Positions 34,773 through 44,557 of a stretch of DNA of 64,000 bases are shown here, one piece after another (the first letter of the stretch is position 1; every line of letters starts with the position of its first letter). The DNA is from Symsagittifera roscoffensis (taxonomy: Eukaryota > Xenacoelomorpha > Acoela > Convolutidae). The stretch covers positions 3,942,411 through 4,006,410 of the forward strand of contig NC_087064.1 of assembly GCF_963678635.1 (NCBI RefSeq), written 5' to 3'. The notes beneath the pieces were generated by a model. It ran no database searches and had not been told where the DNA came from. It worked only from the letters and a program-made list of their open reading frames with translations. The position numbers and the translations under genes were made by a program.

Positions 34773-37700
34773 AAATCTAATAGTTCCGGATCAAATTCAC
34801 ACTCAACTAACTTCATTGATTTAAATGATCAAGAAGACGCTAATCTCACTAAATTAGTGGAAAATTTCTGGAAAGTAGAAGGATCAGGCATCCAGGAAGA
34901 TAACAAAGCTACATACTCTGATAAAAGCAAACGACAACTAAAATTTATGGAAAAAAGTATTGAGCACGATGGAGATCGCTACAAAATAAATATACTCTGG
35001 AAAAACGAAATAAAATTGCCAAACAATTATCCGGTAGCTACAGCTCAACTGCTATCGCTACAAAAACGGCTCAGAATAGACCCTGAAACCATGCAACTCT
35101 ATGACCTGGAAAATAACTACGTCAAGCCCGTTACTTTCCAATACCCACAACCTGAATTACTTTGGTACCTCCCACATCACCCTGTAACTAATCCAAACAA
35201 GCCCGGAAAGGTACGCAGAGTGGCCAACGCTGCCTCAACCTACAAGGGCGTCTCGCTGAACTCTTGCCTCGAAACTGGACATGACCTCCTGAACAACATG
35301 TTTGGACTTCTACTACGATTCCGGGAAAAACATGTGGCTGTATCGGCGGATATTGAAGGTATGTTTATGCAAATAGGTATTAAAGATGAAGATCAAAATG
35401 CGCTTCGCTTCCTTTGGCCTACTAAAAATGGTATCAAACAATACCAATACACGCGACTTATCTTTGGTGCAAAATGCTCACCATCCATTGCCATCTTTGC
35501 GCTTCATCAAACAGCTGCCGATTACTGCGTAACCAAACCCATTATTGCTCAACTGCTTCACAAAAGCTTTTACATGGACGACTTTGTTCACTCGTTCAAC
35601 ACGACACACGAGGCTAGAGACTCTATTACGCAATTAAAATCCTCCCTAAGACAGGGGGGATTCAACCTAACTAAATTCGTATCTAACACTAATGACGCAA
35701 CCTACTCCATTGATGGAGGCGAAGTTTCTACTAATGCTACAGTGCATCGTGTTCTGGGTCTCAAATGGGACACAACTGACGATACGATATTCGTGCAACC
35801 AACAACCAAGCTAAATAATACTACATCATCTACACTCCGAACAGTTCTCTCTACAGTAGCAAGGGTTTTCGACCCCTTAGGCATCCTAGCGCCGTTTGTC
35901 ATAAAACTCAAAATTCTTCTGCAAAACTTGTGGAAGTCTGGTATCTCTTGGGACAAAACCGTGCCCAGTGACTTTGTTCCGATAATTGACAAATGGGTTG
36001 ACCAATGCAAACAAGTACCCCCTGTTAGACTGCCGCGCTTACTTGGTCCACAGTTGTCACCTAGTGATATACAGCTTCATGTTTTCTGCGACGCGTCGCA
36101 AGACGCAATGGCTACGTGCATCTACTTCCGAACTGCTTGTAGCTCTGGCATACACGCTACTTTCTTGATTGGCAGAACAAAGGTAGCACCACTGAACCAA
36201 GAGAGCATTCCTAAACTGGAATTACAAGCCGCCCTTATGGGTGCTCGGCTATGCAATTTCACTACTGATGAAATGCGATTAAAGCCCCACTCCACTCACT
36301 TTTGGACGGATAGCACTACTGTTCTGTCCTGGATCGCTTCACCTGGTAAACTGAAAACTTACTGCGCAAACAGAGTTGGTGCAATACTTACTTTATGCAA
36401 AGCCGAACAATGGAAACGCATCCCTGGTAGACTCAACCCAGCAGACAGTGCTACACGGGGAATTGAACTTAAAGACGTAGCAAAGCTCTGGTTGGTTGCA
36501 CCACAATTTCTACTCAACAATGAGCCTATTTGGGGGACCAACGAAATAATGGAACAAAGTAATGCTACAACGGTTAGCCCCTCAACTACACCCTTAATCG
36601 ATTCTTCCAGGTTTTCAGATTGGTTTCGATTAGTTCGGGTCACAGCTCGGGTTATAATTTTTGTCGATACACTTAAGGGAAATGGTAATCGTTCTACCAC
36701 TATGGACGACCTAGAAAAAGCTAAGCTCCTCCTTTATCAACAATCCCAGCAAGAAACCTTTGGTGACACCTACAATCAACTACGAACCAAGCAACAAGTT
36801 GAAAACAAAGACAAACTGCAACAGCTGTCACCTTTTCTCGACAACGGTGTTATTCGCGCGCGAGGACGACTACGAAACTCACCTTTACCGGACGCAACAA
36901 AGTATCCAATACTTCTTAATGCAAAAGACCCAATTGTGCGTATGATGATCGAGAGCGCTCATCGCCGCTGCATGCACCACGGCACTGAGTACATTCGCAA
37001 CTACCTGCAACAAAATTTTGTCATCATTGGGCTCCGAAAAACACTCAGACAGATAAGACATAACTGCTTTCTCTGCAGAAGATTCCAAGGCAAAGGGATA
37101 CATCCACTCATGGCCGACTTGCCGCCAACTCGTTTCGACGATCCGTCTGACGACCCATTTCCGTTCAAAAACACAGGAATTGACTATATCGGGCCATTCT
37201 ACATAGCAACAAAGGATACAACTGAAAAAAGCTATATTTGCCTCTTCACATGCCTCTCTACTTGCGCTGTTCACCTGGAATCGACAGACAACCTTCTTAC
37301 GAACAACTGTATAACGGCAACTAGACGTTTTATTGCTAGGAGAGGCACACCTAAGCTTTTAATCTCTGACAACGCTACGTACTTCGTCGGTGCGCGTAAA
37401 CAACTACGCTCAGAACCAATCAACTTCAACGAAACCACCGTAACTGAAACGCTACAAATCCACAATGTTGAATGGCGCCTAAATCCTCCGGCTGCCCCCC
37501 ATTTTGGCGGCGTGTGGGAGCGACTCGTCTCATTGATAAAACGAGCATTCTTACTAAATCTCGGTTCTGATCGACTATCAAGAGATCTATTTGCTACTAT
37601 CATAGCCGAGACCGAGGCAATCCTCAACTCACGTCCGCTAACTCATGTCAGTAGCGACCTTGACGACGACCTTCCACTGACAACCAACCACTTCTTAATG

Positions 37701-38069
37701 GGTCGTCCATTCGTCTACGCTCCAGCAGCAGCCTTCTACGAAGCATCTAAAAGTGAGCTGTCCAACAAGTCCTGGAAGCGAGCAAAAGATAGACTTGACA
37801 GCTTCTGGAGGCGTCTACTTAAAGAGTACGCTCCGACTCTCATCAGAAGGACTAAATGGACGCAACCCGAGGAACCACTCGAAAAAGATGACCTCGTGGG
37901 GATACTTGAGGACTTTACACCACGAGGCATCTGGCCAATGGGTCGAGTGTTAGAAGTTTTTACCGGCTCGGATGGCATCGCGCGCTCATGTAAACTGAAA
38001 ACAGCCCTAGGTACTTTAACGAGACCAGCGGTGAAACTTGCCCTCGTAACCCCAAAAAAGAAGATTTAA
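34773..38069 (+). CDS. pol: BEL pol: reverse transcriptase, RNase H, integrase
   Basis: The frame is open directly after the gag TAG for 1098 codons. Counting from 34857: RT with YMDD at about 239-242, RNase H with FCDAS at about 412, integrase zinc finger (HH about 707, C-x2-C about 737-740) and catalytic residues in GIDYIGPF, ISDNATYF and GGVWERL. The C-terminal domain is DUF5641-like (residues about 1000-1065, DFTPRGIWPMGRV). No internal stop is seen, so these enzymatic domains may be intact. Expression would need read-through of the UAG or an internal start. Confidence 0.92.
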   Translation, partial: KSNSSGSNSHSTNFIDLNDQEDANLTKLVENFWKVEGSGIQEDNKATYSDKSKRQLKFMEKSIEHDGDRYKINILWKNEIKLPNNYPVATAQLLSLQKRLRIDPETMQLYDLENNYVKPVTFQYPQPELLWYLPHHPVTNPNKPGKVRRVANAASTYKGVSLNSCLETGHDLLNNMFGLLLRFREKHVAVSADIEGMFMQIGIKDEDQNALRFLWPTKNGIKQYQYTRLIFGAKCSPSIAIFALHQTAADYCVTKPIIAQLLHKSFYMDDFVHSFNTTHEARDSITQLKSSLRQGGFNLTKFVSNTNDATYSIDGGEVSTNATVHRVLGLKWDTTDDTIFVQPTTKLNNTTSSTLRTVLSTVARVFDPLGILAPFVIKLKILLQNLWKSGISWDKTVPSDFVPIIDKWVDQCKQVPPVRLPRLLGPQLSPSDIQLHVFCDASQDAMATCIYFRTACSSGIHATFLIGRTKVAPLNQESIPKLELQAALMGARLCNFTTDEMRLKPHSTHFWTDSTTVLSWIASPGKLKTYCANRVGAILTLCKAEQWKRIPGRLNPADSATRGIELKDVAKLWLVAPQFLLNNEPIWGTNEIMEQSNATTVSPSTTPLIDSSRFSDWFRLVRVTARVIIFVDTLKGNGNRSTTMDDLEKAKLLLYQQSQQETFGDTYNQLRTKQQVENKDKLQQLSPFLDNGVIRARGRLRNSPLPDATKYPILLNAKDPIVRMMIESAHRRCMHHGTEYIRNYLQQNFVIIGLRKTLRQIRHNCFLCRRFQGKGIHPLMADLPPTRFDDPSDDPFPFKNTGIDYIGPFYIATKDTTEKSYICLFTCLSTCAVHLESTDNLLTNNCITATRRFIARRGTPKLLISDNATYFVGARKQLRSEPINFNETTVTETLQIHNVEWRLNPPAAPHFGGVWERLVSLIKRAFLLNLGSDRLSRDLFATIIAETEAILNSRPLTHVSSDLDDDLPLTTNHFLMGRPFVYAPAAAFYEASKSELSNKSWKRAKDRLDSFWRRLLKEYAPTLIRRTKWTQPEEPLEKDDLVGILEDFTPRGIWPMGRVLEVFTGSDGIARSCKLKTALGTLTRPAVKLALVTPKKKI

Positions 38070-38163
38070 GACCACTTTAATTGTTTTACAACAACAACAA
38101 CAAAAAAAACTTGGCTCAACTCCTTCCCCTTCGGTTCCAAATAAGATCTCCCTCCCCCGAGGA

Positions 38164-38313
38164 TATTCATGACATGAATTGTCTCACATGAATTAAAGAA
38201 AAAAGCGGTAAAATCTTTTAATAACAGCATGATTTGTTCCGAACTAATGAGTAATAAATTTGACTTCAACAAAGTGACTTTTAAGACATATGTTCAACAA
38301 ATTGTCCTAAATA
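38164..38313 (+). repeat. BEL 3' LTR
   Basis: 150 bp, equal to the 5' LTR except for three substitutions, followed directly by target duplicate CAAAC. Confidence 0.9.
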
Positions 38314-38449
38314 CAAACCTTTCAAAATTTTTTCGGAAACCTGCCCCGTACAAACAAAATTCCTAGATCTGCCTCTGGGCACACATAGACAATTACTCGC
38401 AATGTCCAGTTCTTCAATTTTCGACTGCAGCTATTTTTTTCAGGAGAAT

Positions 38450-39300
38450 TTGAGCTGTTAAGCCTACACTTCTCGCCCATTTCTTGACTACTCTTGGTCC
38501 TTCCGCTTCATAAATTTTGTTCAATTGTCTTTTCTTTCGTGTGCTCAGTTTTCTCTGTTGTACTGTTTTGTTTCTCGGCTGAATCGAATTTATGAATTAA
38601 AGCATCCCTACTTGATAAAAAAAGTTGATCTATCTCCCGTATAAATTTCTCCTTAGTTGGTCTATAATAGGGTTCGTCTTTTGTTCTATCTTGAACATTT
38701 ATATAAACAACGGGCTGACGCGATTGGGTACTTAAGATCGTTTCTGAATAAAATTTTAACGGGAGAGCCAGAGCTTGTGGGTCAAACTTTGTGGCGTTGG
38801 CTATATACTTTGATAACGAGGAGTTGTCGTCATCTAGGTGTCAGTCTTCAACTAAATCTGGTGAGTCCCAGTCATTTTTCCTCTCTCTCTCTCTCTCTCT
38901 GCATATAATTTTTCTCCCTTTATCTATGAATAACAAAACTTTGTTTGATGAAAGATGTTGGGCTAACTTCTGCCATATAGTGTTCCGCGATCTTCTAAAG
39001 TGTGCTCCAAAAGGCAATTAATTTAGCGACTGTTATAACTATTTTCCTTGACAGTTAAGAGTTTCAATAGAGCTATTTCCATCTGATGTTGCTTCAACTT
39101 AAAGCTGAAAACGTCTAAAATATGAACCATTTCTTTTCTCCTGTCTTGAAACCCTTGACAAAAAGTTTATGCCTTACTTGCTATACAGAACTAGCAACAA
39201 AAAGGCCATAAAACAGGAGAGACAGGAGGATATTCTAAAACACGAAAGTTATTACAAACTTTATTCGAAAAAATTTTATGTTGTTTGAGGAAGTATAAAT
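38450..39300 (-). pseudogene. Gypsy-type relic C' (3' part, inverted)
   Basis: On the - strand, a frame from about 38900 down to a TGA near 38500 reads as coding sequence (motifs such as DPQALALPLKFYSET and DEPYYRPTKEKFIREID) with one stop inside. Its DNA aligns with the + strand 39950-41070 of relic C: GAGCACACTT, CATCTTTCATCAAACAA, CTATTATAGACCAACTAAGGAG and the GAGCxCACGAAAGAAA block. It is therefore a second, inverted copy of the segment after the integrase core. No complete domain remains. A (CT)n run lies at 38880-38899. Confidence 0.55.
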
Positions 39301-39379
39301 TTTGATGGCAAACTCGTCAATCCCTGTACTTAAGATCAACCATGTAATAAGGTTTACTTTAAGCGCCTGCCGGACAATC

Positions 39380-40250
39380 CGGTATTAAATGTGTAGCAAT
39401 TGAGTACATATGGTGGCCAAAGGTATCCCGCGAAAAAATTGCATGGCAAAATTGAACCGATTGGGTGACAGAAGGTAAAAAATGGAAACCTATAACCACT
39501 CAAGTGAGCTTGAGAATATTGATTTCGGTCGTTATACCAAATCAAGAAAGGTTGGCATTAGGTTTTGCTGGAGAATTACCAAAGGTTTTGTGGACCAAAC
39601 TTTTAATTTTGTTGGGCATATTTGCGCTTTCTAATTTTCCTTTATCGTAAGCACTATCTAGTTCTTCCTTCGAATCCATCTTAAGGTTTCTTCGAAAGTA
39701 TATCGCATTACACGGAATTCCAAAATCAATTCGGACGGACCAAAGGTCGGATTTTTTTTCCAAGTAGGTGTGAAAGTTTGCCAGTATCAAGTTATAAAAT
39801 TGAGTTTTGTCCCGATGTGAGTTCACAAAGCAACGGTTCAGAATGGAAGGCTAATTAGAAACATCAAAAATGGAGTTTTCGTTATGGCCCCACAAAACCC
39901 AAAACCACAGCTGAGATTATATCTAATATCTAATATGCAGCAATTGCTAAACTACTAGACTCTTAAAGCACACTTCGGGAGACCACTGAAGACATTGTTG
40001 CCCAACTTAGTCAGACATCCTTCATGAAACAACCAAGACTGGAGAAAAATATTGTTATTTATAGAAAAGGAAGAAAACTTAAGCGCAAAAACAGAAGGCC
40101 GACTTGGGCGCCACCAACTTTATCAAAGGTGGAACCATAGATAATGACTACGTGTCGTCTTCAGAGTACTTAGCCAGCGCTACAATTTTGGCCCCACAAG
40201 TTCTGGCTATCTGAGTATTGTCCTATCCAGAACAGAAAAAAGGAAAACAT
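39380..40250 (+). pseudogene. decayed Ty3/Gypsy integrase (relic C)
   Basis: One forward frame with several stops shows a Gypsy integrase in order: IWWPKVSRE (end of the zinc-binding domain), TEGKKWKPI, ALGFAGELPKV (the catalytic Asp of ALDFAG is now Gly), ALSNFPLS, then FLRKYIALHGIPKSIRTDQ (second Asp) and RMEG followed by a degraded LIRNIK (Glu region). Stops lie inside the domain, for example near 39455, 39648 and 39774. The family differs from elements A and B. It cannot make an active protein. Confidence 0.75.
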
Positions 40251-40309
40251 TAGAGATCGCCAACTAAATTTTTAATGAAATTTTAAATTAGAACAAAACT
40301 GCTCGTATC

Positions 40310-40828
40310 AGGGCGAAGCCCTGAATGTTCCGACTGCCTTTTAAGGTTTATGGAGCAGCAGAAATAACATAAAAAAATGAAATAAAATAAAATAAAAATT
40401 TTTTTTTTCGAAAATTTGAAATTTTTTATGAAAATCATCCCCCCACACGCCATATAAAGTACAAAAAGATAAAATTCGTTCCTTGTAACAAATCAATAAT
40501 GGCAAATAAGCTTCGTTCAACCAATTTGGAACGATTTATAAGACGGATTAAATCTCCGCTTACGCGTTAATAGCGTGAATTATATATCGCGCGTTAATTG
40601 TCCCAAATTGGTCAAAATGGCCAAAATGGCAATCTCTAAACCCTCATAACTTTACGAAAAATAATCACAGGTGAAATATTTTTTTCAAATTTAAGCTCAG
40701 GACAACAATACCTTTTGAATGATATTAAAAAAATCCGTCGAAAATGGCTAGTTAAAAAGTCGAAATTTGTCTGAAGAAAAAAAAACCCACCCCGAGCACA
40801 AATATTCCGTTACTTTCGTATCAAAAGT
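40310..40828 (+). repeat. dispersed repeat R, copy 3 (inside relic C)
   Basis: It begins CTGCTCGTATCAGGGCGAAG, like 12956, and its second half is the reverse complement of 2957-3331, ending near AAAAGTCGGAAC. Alignment of C with C' suggests that it was inserted into relic C just before the segment at 40830. Confidence 0.65.
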
Positions 40829-42031
40829 CGGAACAACAAAGAACGATTGCTATTATAAACTACTAAAGGAGAAAAAAGTGAAGGAGACGGATAACACATT
40901 TTATTTTAAAAAGGAGGTGAATTATTCCGTAAACTTGAAAAAACTTTTATTATCAAAAAAACCGAGCGCTCGAAAGAAAGGAAAGTTCAGTTGATCAAAA
41001 CCTATGCAACAAAAAGACCAAGATAGATGAAGAAAACGGCAAGAAATGTTATTCTTCGAAGCTCAAAACTCGAAGCCCGTTGTTTATAGAAAAATTTAAA
41101 ATAGAACAAAAAACGATTTCTACTATAAACTACTTAAGGCGAAAAATATGAGGGAGACGGATAACAAATTTTACTTTAAAAAAGCGGTGAATTATTCCGT
41201 AAATCTACTTTAACCTTGAAAAAACTATTATAGTCGAGAAAACCGAGCGCACGAAAGAACGATCAGTTAATCAAAACCTATGCAACGAAAGGACCCAGAT
41301 ATTTCATGAAAATTGCGAGAAAGGTAATTTTTCAAAGCTCAAATTTGTCTAACAACGGAATAAATAGTCTTGATGAACTTGACATGGCGTGAAGAATCGC
41401 TGCGCTGCATTGAACAGCGCGCACGAGATTCTCTTAGGAGAAGACGAAGGGGATTGGCGATGTTGGTGCGTACCAAGGGGGTGTAGTTAACCCATCGGAA
41501 CATTCCGAAAAAAAAACGGAAAATTGAAATTCAAGACCAGTTTTTTGTACTATTAGAAAAATCAATCAAAATTGTTGATTGAACCTCGAGTACAAACCAG
41601 GATACGCATACTGGAATCAACGAACCAGAAACAAAAACAGAAGGGTCGGCTAATCGTGCTTGCAAAATTTCAACAATTTACCTAAAAAGAATATACGCCC
41701 CACAACCGAAAGCAAGCTGCATCCAACTTATGATCATACACAAACCTTAGCCGACAACATACAAAGACAGTCAATGAAGTTATTAGATAGCCCGGAAGAA
41801 GATAAACGGTACCCAATAGAGCCAATGAAGACAGCGCACAATCCAAACATTACTCACTCAACATCGGAAGAAAACCATCTGGGAGAAGTAGCCCGCGGGT
41901 TGGCCCGCAAATTGTCTGTTGAGGGAAAATAGAACTCATTTCTGGCACTTTAATTATCAGGTATTCTCGGGTGGCAAAGAAAAAAGCACCATCGCCGACA
42001 AACTCACCTCCATTATCCAAACAGTCCGAAT
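40829..42031 (+). pseudogene. relic C, region after integrase (decayed, partly duplicated)
   Basis: Coding-like frames persist but are broken. Bases 40835-41045 and 41108-41340 are an imperfect tandem duplication whose copies both read YYKLLKxKxxxETDNxFYFKK. A 37-codon Arg-rich ORF sits at 41373-41486 (DSLRRRRRGLAM). A frame at 41660-41932 ends LARKLSVEGK. A final frame runs up to the left target site of element A and continues in frame on its far side. The original protein is not recognised. Confidence 0.5.
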
Positions 42032-42236
42032 TGTGAAAATACGGTTTCGATAGTTTAAATTGATCCAGAGAGATAAGTAACCGTATGTTAGAAAGTTAGT
42101 CGGAGACAATAAATTGGCGGTCATCCGAAGGTGACAGACAAACTCCGAAGGTTAAATACCAGTTAGCGCCAGACAGCTAAATGAATTAAGTAGCACAACT
42201 AGAAATGGAACATGAACTAATTTAGATACTATGACA
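42032..42236 (-). repeat. Gypsy A 3' LTR
   Basis: TG...CA ends, 205 bp, three differences from 47725-47929. Confidence 0.92.
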
Positions 42237-42248
42237 TTTCCCTCCTAG
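42237..42248 (-). promoter_or_regulatory. Gypsy A polypurine tract
   Basis: The complement reads CTAGGAGGGAAA directly before the 3' LTR, the usual place for plus-strand priming. Element B has AAGGAGGGAAA at the same place. Confidence 0.7.
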
Positions 42249-42458
42249 TAAAATTCATGACTCTAATTAAGTTATCCAATGAAATGCTGTTATCAATAAA
42301 TCAATAGGAATCATAATAAGTTTTAAATAGAGTTTTGTCAATCAACTACCCCAACATTTTGAAACGTAAACTTTTGAGTTTTTGCCGTTGCACAGCATGC
42401 CCTCTCCCTGGACCTCCACATTTCAGAAAGTTTTATAAGTTTGTTACTCATGTTCTTT

Positions 42459-43058
42459 TTACTCTTTTTCTTCAACTGCTCCCGCTTTGTCCGTCTTTCT
42501 AATGTTGTCAATTATGACTGCCCCCATCTTAGTCACTGCTGTTCGTTTCCTGCCCGACCGTCTTGAACTAGTTTCGTCGACTGAACTAGCCGAATCTTGG
42601 CTTGAATAGGAAACAAATCGTTGTTTCAGACCCCGCTTCCCCCCCCCCCCCCCGATTACTGGCATTTGTTCTGCCTCGCGCTCCGTCTCTTGTGGTTCGA
42701 TTCCTTCGGTATTTTTTCTTCCCCGATCATTCCCGATTTCTGTTTCACGTGCCAACGTGTACTCCGTTGCCGTCTCATAATTGCTGGGACGAACTGTGAT
42801 GATTTCGGGTTGAACTTGATCCGGTCCCCCACTAGATGTTCCCTGTCCATCTTCTCCACCGTTTGCTCGCCCACTTGTCTGTTTACCAACTTGTTTAGTT
42901 GTGCTTAACGGTAAATGGTCCTCCGACTCTGATTCTGAGTCTTCTGCGAATTCCAAATTTTGGAATCGTGATCTCTTCCCCATGGTGCAGTGAAAAGTTC
43001 CCTTGGTGCCTTTCGAACTGACTGGTTGATTGCTACTCGTTAGTAGCTTCCGTTTCAA
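42459..43058 (-). CDS. Gypsy A pol C-terminal tail ORF
   Basis: A 199-codon ORF, Ser/Glu/Arg-rich, with SRFQNLEFAEDS near the start and SYSSQDSASS, SSRRSGRKRTAVTKMGAV near the end. It matches element B 54160-54744 along its length, with conserved blocks separated by variable acidic stretches. It was probably the C-terminal extension of the integrase. A deletion of about 14 bases separates it from the pol frame in this copy. No known domain is recognised. Confidence 0.65.
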   Translation of the reverse strand: MKRKLLTSSNQPVSSKGTKGTFHCTMGKRSRFQNLEFAEDSESESEDHLPLSTTKQVGKQTSGRANGGEDGQGTSSGGPDQVQPEIITVRPSNYETATEYTLARETEIGNDRGRKNTEGIEPQETEREAEQMPVIGGGGGKRGLKQRFVSYSSQDSASSVDETSSRRSGRKRTAVTKMGAVIIDNIRKTDKAGAVEEKE

Positions 43059-43945
43059 ATCCCACGGATTTGTCCCGGCGCCCGTTTTTTCGGAAGTTTT
43101 GCTTTCCTGAGTGCTACTCCTGATTTCCTAAGCACCGCACCGTTACTCATTTTAATAGTTTGTTCAGTTTGATCAACTATATTGGATTTTACTGGTCTAT
43201 ACCTATTCATAATCCGGTCCCCGGTCTTCTGCATTACGACTGCCGGTGGTATTTCGACTGGATCATTTGGTGCTCGTACAATTCCAGGTTCATCATCCTG
43301 ATTAGCAGCTTGGTCCTCGGCCAGTTTCAATGGATGTCGCCTGTTTTTCTGATCATACTCTGTGTCAAATCGGACTCCCCAGTTTGTATCCATGGGCTCC
43401 GGCATTGCTTGGGCGTTTGGGTCTCGTTCATCTAAACAGGCAGATTTTGATCGTACTACATTTTCCCAATGTAGATTCCATAATGAAGGCTTTTTAGTCA
43501 AGTTTCTGAGAACCGTGTTAGCTTCCCGACCGTGGTGCGCTTCGAACGGTGTTATGTTGAGAGTGGCGCTTTTAGCGAATCTTAAAGCCCCGAGGGCTCT
43601 TTCAACCATCCGATCCAGGGGTTCCGGTTTATCCTCCCGCGCATACGTAAGGACTGAACTCTTGATGCTGCCAATCGTGCGTTCGACACATCCTGTTGCC
43701 CTGTGATCGTTAACCGGCGATATGAGAATCTCAATTCCTTGTTTATGACAGAAGGCCCGAACCTCCTTGGACATAAAGTTTGTTCCTTGGTCAACTCGAA
43801 TTTGACGCGGAACTTCGTGGGCAATAATGTATGCTTTTAGAAATTTAATGATTTTATCCGACCGGTTCGAATTACAGACCATAGCCGATGGCCAACGAGA
43901 AAACCGATCCACTGCCACTAAAACATACTTTTTAGACTCCTTCAA
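43055..43945 (-). CDS. Gypsy A integrase core and C-terminal part
   Basis: The 296-codon ORF begins KESKKYVLVAVDRFSRWP (first catalytic Asp), then IRVDQGTNFMS (second Asp) and GCVERTIGSIK (Glu), the complete DDE triad of a retroviral-type integrase. A TAA just upstream, at the normal junction with the zinc-binding part, cuts it off from the rest of pol. The region after the core (NVVRSKSACLDERDP onward) is specific to this family. Confidence 0.85.
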   Translation of the reverse strand: MKESKKYVLVAVDRFSRWPSAMVCNSNRSDKIIKFLKAYIIAHEVPRQIRVDQGTNFMSKEVRAFCHKQGIEILISPVNDHRATGCVERTIGSIKSSVLTYAREDKPEPLDRMVERALGALRFAKSATLNITPFEAHHGREANTVLRNLTKKPSLWNLHWENVVRSKSACLDERDPNAQAMPEPMDTNWGVRFDTEYDQKNRRHPLKLAEDQAANQDDEPGIVRAPNDPVEIPPAVVMQKTGDRIMNRYRPVKSNIVDQTEQTIKMSNGAVLRKSGVALRKAKLPKKRAPGQIRGI

Positions 43946-44557
43946 TTAATTAATGGGCCCCCAAAAATCCAGTTGGACCGACTCATTCGGTTCTTTCGGC
44001 TCAGGTATTTTCCCAATATCATTTTTCGAACACATACTTTTCAAGTTCTTACCAGCTAATGTGCATTCCTGCCAATTCCCGGCGATAGTCGCTAAGCTTC
44101 GGAACATGTACGGGTACCAGATGTCTTTGGCCGCGTCGTACATACTCGATTTCCCGTGGTGATAGTAATGCAACCGATTGTTCACCGCCGCTTACAGGCT
44201 GTTAGGGATCACTATCCTCTCGTCCATCCATAGGCATCCGTCTCTTACATGAAAGTCCTGAGTATACTGTGCATAGTACTTACTCATCGCTGCAATTTTT
44301 GAGTGTAACTGAGGGTATCGAAGATTAAACAATTCGGAAAGGGCGGTTTGTTTGCTTACAACTTTGCAATTTCTAGGAATTACGGACATAACTCTATTTT
44401 CTGGAATAACCGGTGGATAACTTTTGCCAGGGTAAACTGACGGAATGGAAATGATGGTGTTTGTTTTAGTGCTCCGGACTTCTGTTGTAATCGCCTGCAT
44501 ATCCTGATCAATCTCCTCTATTTCATCGCTACTACTAATGCTGGGGTGTCGTTCCAA
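43946..44557 (-). pseudogene. Gypsy A integrase zinc-binding region
   Basis: Two overlapping frames carry the pre-integrase segment (ERHPSISSSDE) and the HHCC region (HYYHHGKSSMYDAAKDIW, ECTLAGKNL). A 5-codon or longer deletion and a frame break near 44190 are evident by comparison with element B, where the corresponding segment is longer. The frame then stops at the GPIN-TAA junction. Confidence 0.75.

Larger units (their letters stand above)
31243..38313 (+). mobile_element. BEL/Pao LTR retrotransposon, full length (7071 bp)
   Basis: Two 150-bp LTRs (3 differences, 98% identical) bound the element, and CAAAC is duplicated exactly at 31238-31242 and 38314-38318, the 5-bp size typical of BEL/Pao. 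Order is LTR, primer-binding site, leader of about 1 kb, gag, protease, reverse transcriptase, RNase H, integrase, LTR. One reading frame runs from about 32511 to 38069 with only two stops, plus one frameshift near 32520. The LTR similarity implies a recent insertion. It shares no sequence with Gypsy A/B. Confidence 0.92.
31142..38385. mobile_element. hAT-like MITE interrupted by the BEL element
   Basis: Bases 31150-31242 (GGTCTTTTTAGTGCGTTTGG, TTGTCCGACCTAGAAA) and 38314-38377 (ending CCTAGATCTGCCTCTG) together align with the right half of the MITE copy at 8185-8316. The BEL element sits between them. GGCACACA occurs exactly at 31142-31149 and 38378-38385, an 8-bp target duplication of hAT size around the composite. 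The left terminus of the MITE is deleted. Confidence 0.65.

Noticed and set aside
38880..38899. (CT)n run as a regulatory GAGA element
   Set aside because: A simple microsatellite in decayed transposon DNA. No promoter context.
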